Assembly: GCF_000485595.1 (NCBI RefSeq)
Contig: NW_014577128.1
Location: 221,488 to 265,087, forward strand
Length of the DNA: 43,600 bases
Direction of reading: 5' to 3'
From: Priapulus caudatus
Taxonomy: Eukaryota; Priapulida; Priapulimorpha; Priapulimorphida; Priapulidae
The notes below the pieces were generated by a model that did not search any database, was not told the DNA's origin, and worked only from the letters and a program-made list of their open reading frames with translations. The translations under genes and the position numbers were made by a program. How positions within the stretch are numbered: the stretch's first letter is position 1; each line of letters opens with the position of its first letter. Shown here piece after piece: positions 42,421-43,600 of the stretch.

Positions 42421-42810
42421 TTGTTTACGCGCGTGCGTACCGAGAGGGGTGCGGTGTGGGTGGGCGGGAGCGCAGAGGAGAAGGCGGAGGGACGAAGAAC
42501 GAAGATTATGTTATTAATTCAACTATATCGGCCGAGTCCACCCACATAATGACATAACACTATGATGAATAGCCAACCATATAGCAACATTAGCATAGCG
42601 AGTATAGTGAAGATTCTTCATTGCCACTATTTTAACACATATACAAATGGCGATACACTGTTCTAACTAGAATGTGGTCTGTCATCATGACGTCACATGG
42701 CTATCAGACGACGCATATCGCAGCGACACACTCACTCTCAGCGGCTTGTAGAACAATGCCATCGATATTATAGGCGCAGCGTATATGGGATGAGCATACG
42801 GAAGCAAACC

Positions 42811-42960
42811 ACACACACACACACACACCACACGCACACGCCCACACGCAACCGACACGGCACACGCACACGCACACGCACCGCCCGCACAGCACACGCA
42901 CACGCACACGCACACGCACACGCACACGCACACGCACATACATTCACATACACACAACAC

Positions 42961-42991
<31 letters not shown>

Positions 42992-43502
42992 CACACACGC
43001 GCGCGCCGACACAACGCACACCGCCCACGCACACGCACACGCACACGCACACGCACCACGCACACGCCACACACCACGCAGCGCACGCACGCACGCACAC
43101 ACACACCAACATATTATTTACATACACGCACGTACGCATGCACTGCCACACACAGTCACAACACAATTACATACATACACGAACATACACACATACACAC
43201 ACATACACACGCAACACCACCAAACACACAAACACACAAACAACCCACACACACACACACACACACGCAAACACACAAACACACAAACCACAAACACACA
43301 ACACACACAAACTAACACACACACAACACACACACACCACACCACACACACACCACACATTACCATACACGCATACACACACACACCACCACACAACACA
43401 CCCACACACACCACACACACACACCACACACCACAGACACACACACACACACAACACACACACACACACACACCACACACAACACCACACACCACGCACA
43501 CA
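42811..43502. repeat. CA/CACACG microsatellite, segment C copy 2
   Basis: Counterpart of 34088-34800, with an independent set of slips. Confidence 0.95.
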
Positions 43503-43600
43503 CATATATATAATATATATATATATACTTATATATATACATAGTATATAAATTAAAACATATATATATATATTAATATAATATATATACATATAGTATA
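43503..43600. repeat. TA-rich tract at the window end
   Basis: TATATA runs matching 34801-34893. Confidence 0.9.

Larger units (their letters stand above)
37627..43600. repeat. Segment C, copy 2 (6-kb duplication, reaches window end)
   Basis: Collinear with 28897-34893. Copy 2 is indel-rich except for 38401-39783, which is identical to copy 1. The duplicate may continue beyond the window. Confidence 0.93.

Overview
This is metazoan nuclear DNA, almost certainly intergenic or intronic, from a repeat-rich arthropod-like genome. There is no prokaryotic gene structure. What argues for an animal are the very dense di-, tri- and hexanucleotide microsatellites, several inverted-repeat DNA transposons (one with pogo/Tigger-type ends), candidate GT-AG splice signals and the lack of any long conserved ORF. 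CpG-rich repeats such as CACACG and GTGCGT are abundant, which suggests weak CpG depletion. That would suit a hymenopteran or another sparsely methylated insect, but I cannot name the species. Two N runs (12158-12182 and 27051-27768) mark scaffold gaps.

Layout. Three families of kilobase-scale duplication dominate. Segment A occurs at 1-1645 and 4187-5845. Segment B occurs at 5833-10646 and 12183-17310. Segment C (about 6 kb) occurs at 28897-34893 and 37627-43600. The copies differ mainly by single-base indels and inserted homopolymers, as expected of uncorrected long-read sequence. One 1.38-kb island in C (29647-31029 = 38401-39783) appears letter-for-letter identical. Much of the structure therefore probably reflects assembly or gap filling as well as biology. 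Between the duplicated blocks lie unique stretches, long CT/GA, CA/GT and TA tracts, and minisatellites with units of about 17, 26, 28, 32, 46, 51 and 57 bp. Several of these show higher-order organisation.

Mobile elements. Segment C carries a 3.4-kb DNA transposon with unusually long terminal inverted repeats (about 0.5 kb each), inserted in a 26-bp minisatellite; its coding interior is broken. A 671-bp non-autonomous element with 50-bp perfect inverted termini lies at 20911-21581. An 826-bp inverted-repeat element at 36024-36849 contains a nested 94-bp pogo-like MITE with TA target duplications at 36394-36487. A weaker inverted-repeat candidate lies at 2171-2419.

Genes. No gene can be named with confidence. 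The best coding candidate is 20400-20654 (plus strand): a strong start context, normal-looking amino-acid composition, and a possible 69-nt intron flanked by good splice signals. A 51-codon ORF at 19031-19186 is weaker. Nearly all other ORFs are translations of simple repeats. A few transcription-factor-like motifs (CRE, E-box, X-box, CTCF-like) are noted at low confidence.
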